From: Armatimonadota bacterium
GTDB taxonomy: Bacteria > Armatimonadota > Fimbriimonadia > Fimbriimonadales > Fimbriimonadaceae
Assembly (NCBI GenBank): GCA_023392285.1
Contig: JAEVZK010000160.1
Location: 1-5,567, forward strand
Direction: 5' to 3'
Length of the DNA: 5,567 nucleotides
The notes under the pieces were generated by a model. That model was not told the DNA's origin and did no database searches. It saw only the letters and a list, made by a program, of their open reading frames with translations. Position numbers and translations under genes: made by a program. Shown one piece after another: positions 4,922-5,567 of this stretch; position 1 is the stretch's first letter; the number at the start of each line of letters is the position of its first letter.

Positions 4922-5545
4922 TTAGTGCTGCCATGATAGATACATGAACATTTGTTGCCACCCCATGATTCGGTAAATACCGGTTAACCTGGTCGGGTTC
5001 TCAATCTTAACCGCCAAATCGCTTCCGACTACAAGAACACGAGAGGGCATGTGATAATTCTTTGTGATATCCAGAGCACCTGTCGTTAGTTTGGGAGAAT
5101 CACCATGAAAAGGCGATAGAGGAGGGTCGTTATAAAAAATGTCTGCAAATAGGATCGGGGTCGCCGAGGTCCTCGAGATCATTCCTCCGAATCCCATCGC
5201 CCCCAAATAGGCAAAGGAGCCCACCATAGGCGGCCCCCAATCCGAATCGCAAGAACTTCTCCAATGATCCGCTCTATCGCAGGTAATCTCAGTTCCAAGC
5301 TCCCGGAGCGCAACATCACGAGATGCCAGCGAACCAGGTTGATCAGCATCGGTTTGATACATCACCAACCATGCCGCACACTGATGTAAATTGCCCACCG
5401 TATGAACTCGATCTCCCGAACGTCTTCCTTGAGCTAAGACAGGCAGCAAAAGCCCAGTCAAAAGAGCGAATATACGGACGCAGACCAGAATCTCCACAAG
5501 ACTCAGTCCAGAGACCTTGCCCAAGTTGACTGTCTCGTGTCTCAT
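4922..5545 (-). CDS. Pseudopilin-like protein with N-terminal methylation motif
   Basis: A 207-residue type IV pilin-like protein. The leader MRHETVNLGKVSG (1-13) ends in the glycine cut by prepilin peptidase, followed by LSLVEILV with the conserved Glu5 of mature pilins, and a hydrophobic helix to LLLPVLAQ (about residue 39). Then GRRSGDRVHTVGNLHQCAAWLVMYQTDAD (40-68) follows the pattern usual in Armatimonadota and Planctomycetota pseudopilins (an arginine-rich turn, then NLKQ-like and MYxxDxD-like boxes). After a variable region, SRVLVVGSDLAVKIE (about 171-185) resembles the C-terminal 'DGH' strand of these proteins. It would be inserted in the inner membrane and may belong to a type II secretion-like or pilus system. 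Oddities are Cys and Arg inside the hydrophobic helix (VCVRIF), where the family normally has only small hydrophobic residues, and several more cysteines in the body. ATG 5545 fits the leader; the frame is open to the window edge but nothing pilin-like precedes it. Its promoter would lie outside the window. Confidence 0.8.
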   Translation of the reverse strand: MRHETVNLGKVSGLSLVEILVCVRIFALLTGLLLPVLAQGRRSGDRVHTVGNLHQCAAWLVMYQTDADQPGSLASRDVALRELGTEITCDRADHWRSSCDSDWGPPMVGSFAYLGAMGFGGMISRTSATPILFADIFYNDPPLSPFHGDSPKLTTGALDITKNYHMPSRVLVVGSDLAVKIENPTRLTGIYRIMGWQQMFMYLSWQH

Positions 5546-5567
5546 AAGACTAACCGCCCCCCGGGGG

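Overview
This window is bacterial DNA of moderately high GC, and every gene I can support lies on the minus strand. It therefore reads from base 5567 down to base 1. A pseudopilin carrying a class III (prepilin peptidase) signal suggests a bacterium of the Armatimonadota or Planctomycetota type, because such proteins multiply in those genomes. A long-form RmlA together with a short, archaeal/Chloroflexi-style RmlC-like cupin fits a deep-branching lineage. Armatimonadota (Fimbriimonas-like) is my best guess, held weakly. No rRNA, tRNA or marker gene is present to settle it.

Layout in transcription order. (1) At 5545-4922 there is a divergent pseudopilin with an N-terminal methylation motif. 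(2) At 4905-4483 there is a small four-helix membrane protein. It starts at a TTG codon behind a very strong ribosome binding site placed just after the pseudopilin stop, so the two look like an operon. (3) At 4407-3376 there is an unrecognised exported protein with a Sec signal peptide and a C-terminal membrane helix ending in RR. (4) At 3375-3059 there is a 317-base intergenic region filled with imperfect palindromes. Two alternating hairpin-forming units, A and B, are arranged A1, A2-B1-A3-B2. Next to them is a nested inverted repeat just upstream of the sugar operon. (5) From 3058 to the window edge there is a compact nucleotide-sugar operon: rmlC-like epimerase, rmlB, rmlA, and the N-terminal part of a family 2 glycosyltransferase that runs off the window.

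How the genes work together: RmlA makes dTDP-glucose from glucose-1-phosphate and dTTP, and RmlB converts it to dTDP-4-keto-6-deoxyglucose. The RmlC-like protein would epimerise that product, and the glycosyltransferase probably uses an activated sugar to build a surface polysaccharide or glycoconjugate. The final reductase, rmlD, is not in the window, so L-rhamnose as the end product is likely but not proven. The genes are tightly packed (a 4-base ATGA overlap between rmlC and rmlB, and gaps of about 20-25 bases elsewhere), which indicates one transcript.

The least ordinary parts are the composite hairpin array, the divergent RmlC-like enzyme, and the uncharacterised pseudopilin/membrane-protein pair. 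I do not see a convincing wholly new system such as a defence island, retron or CRISPR array.
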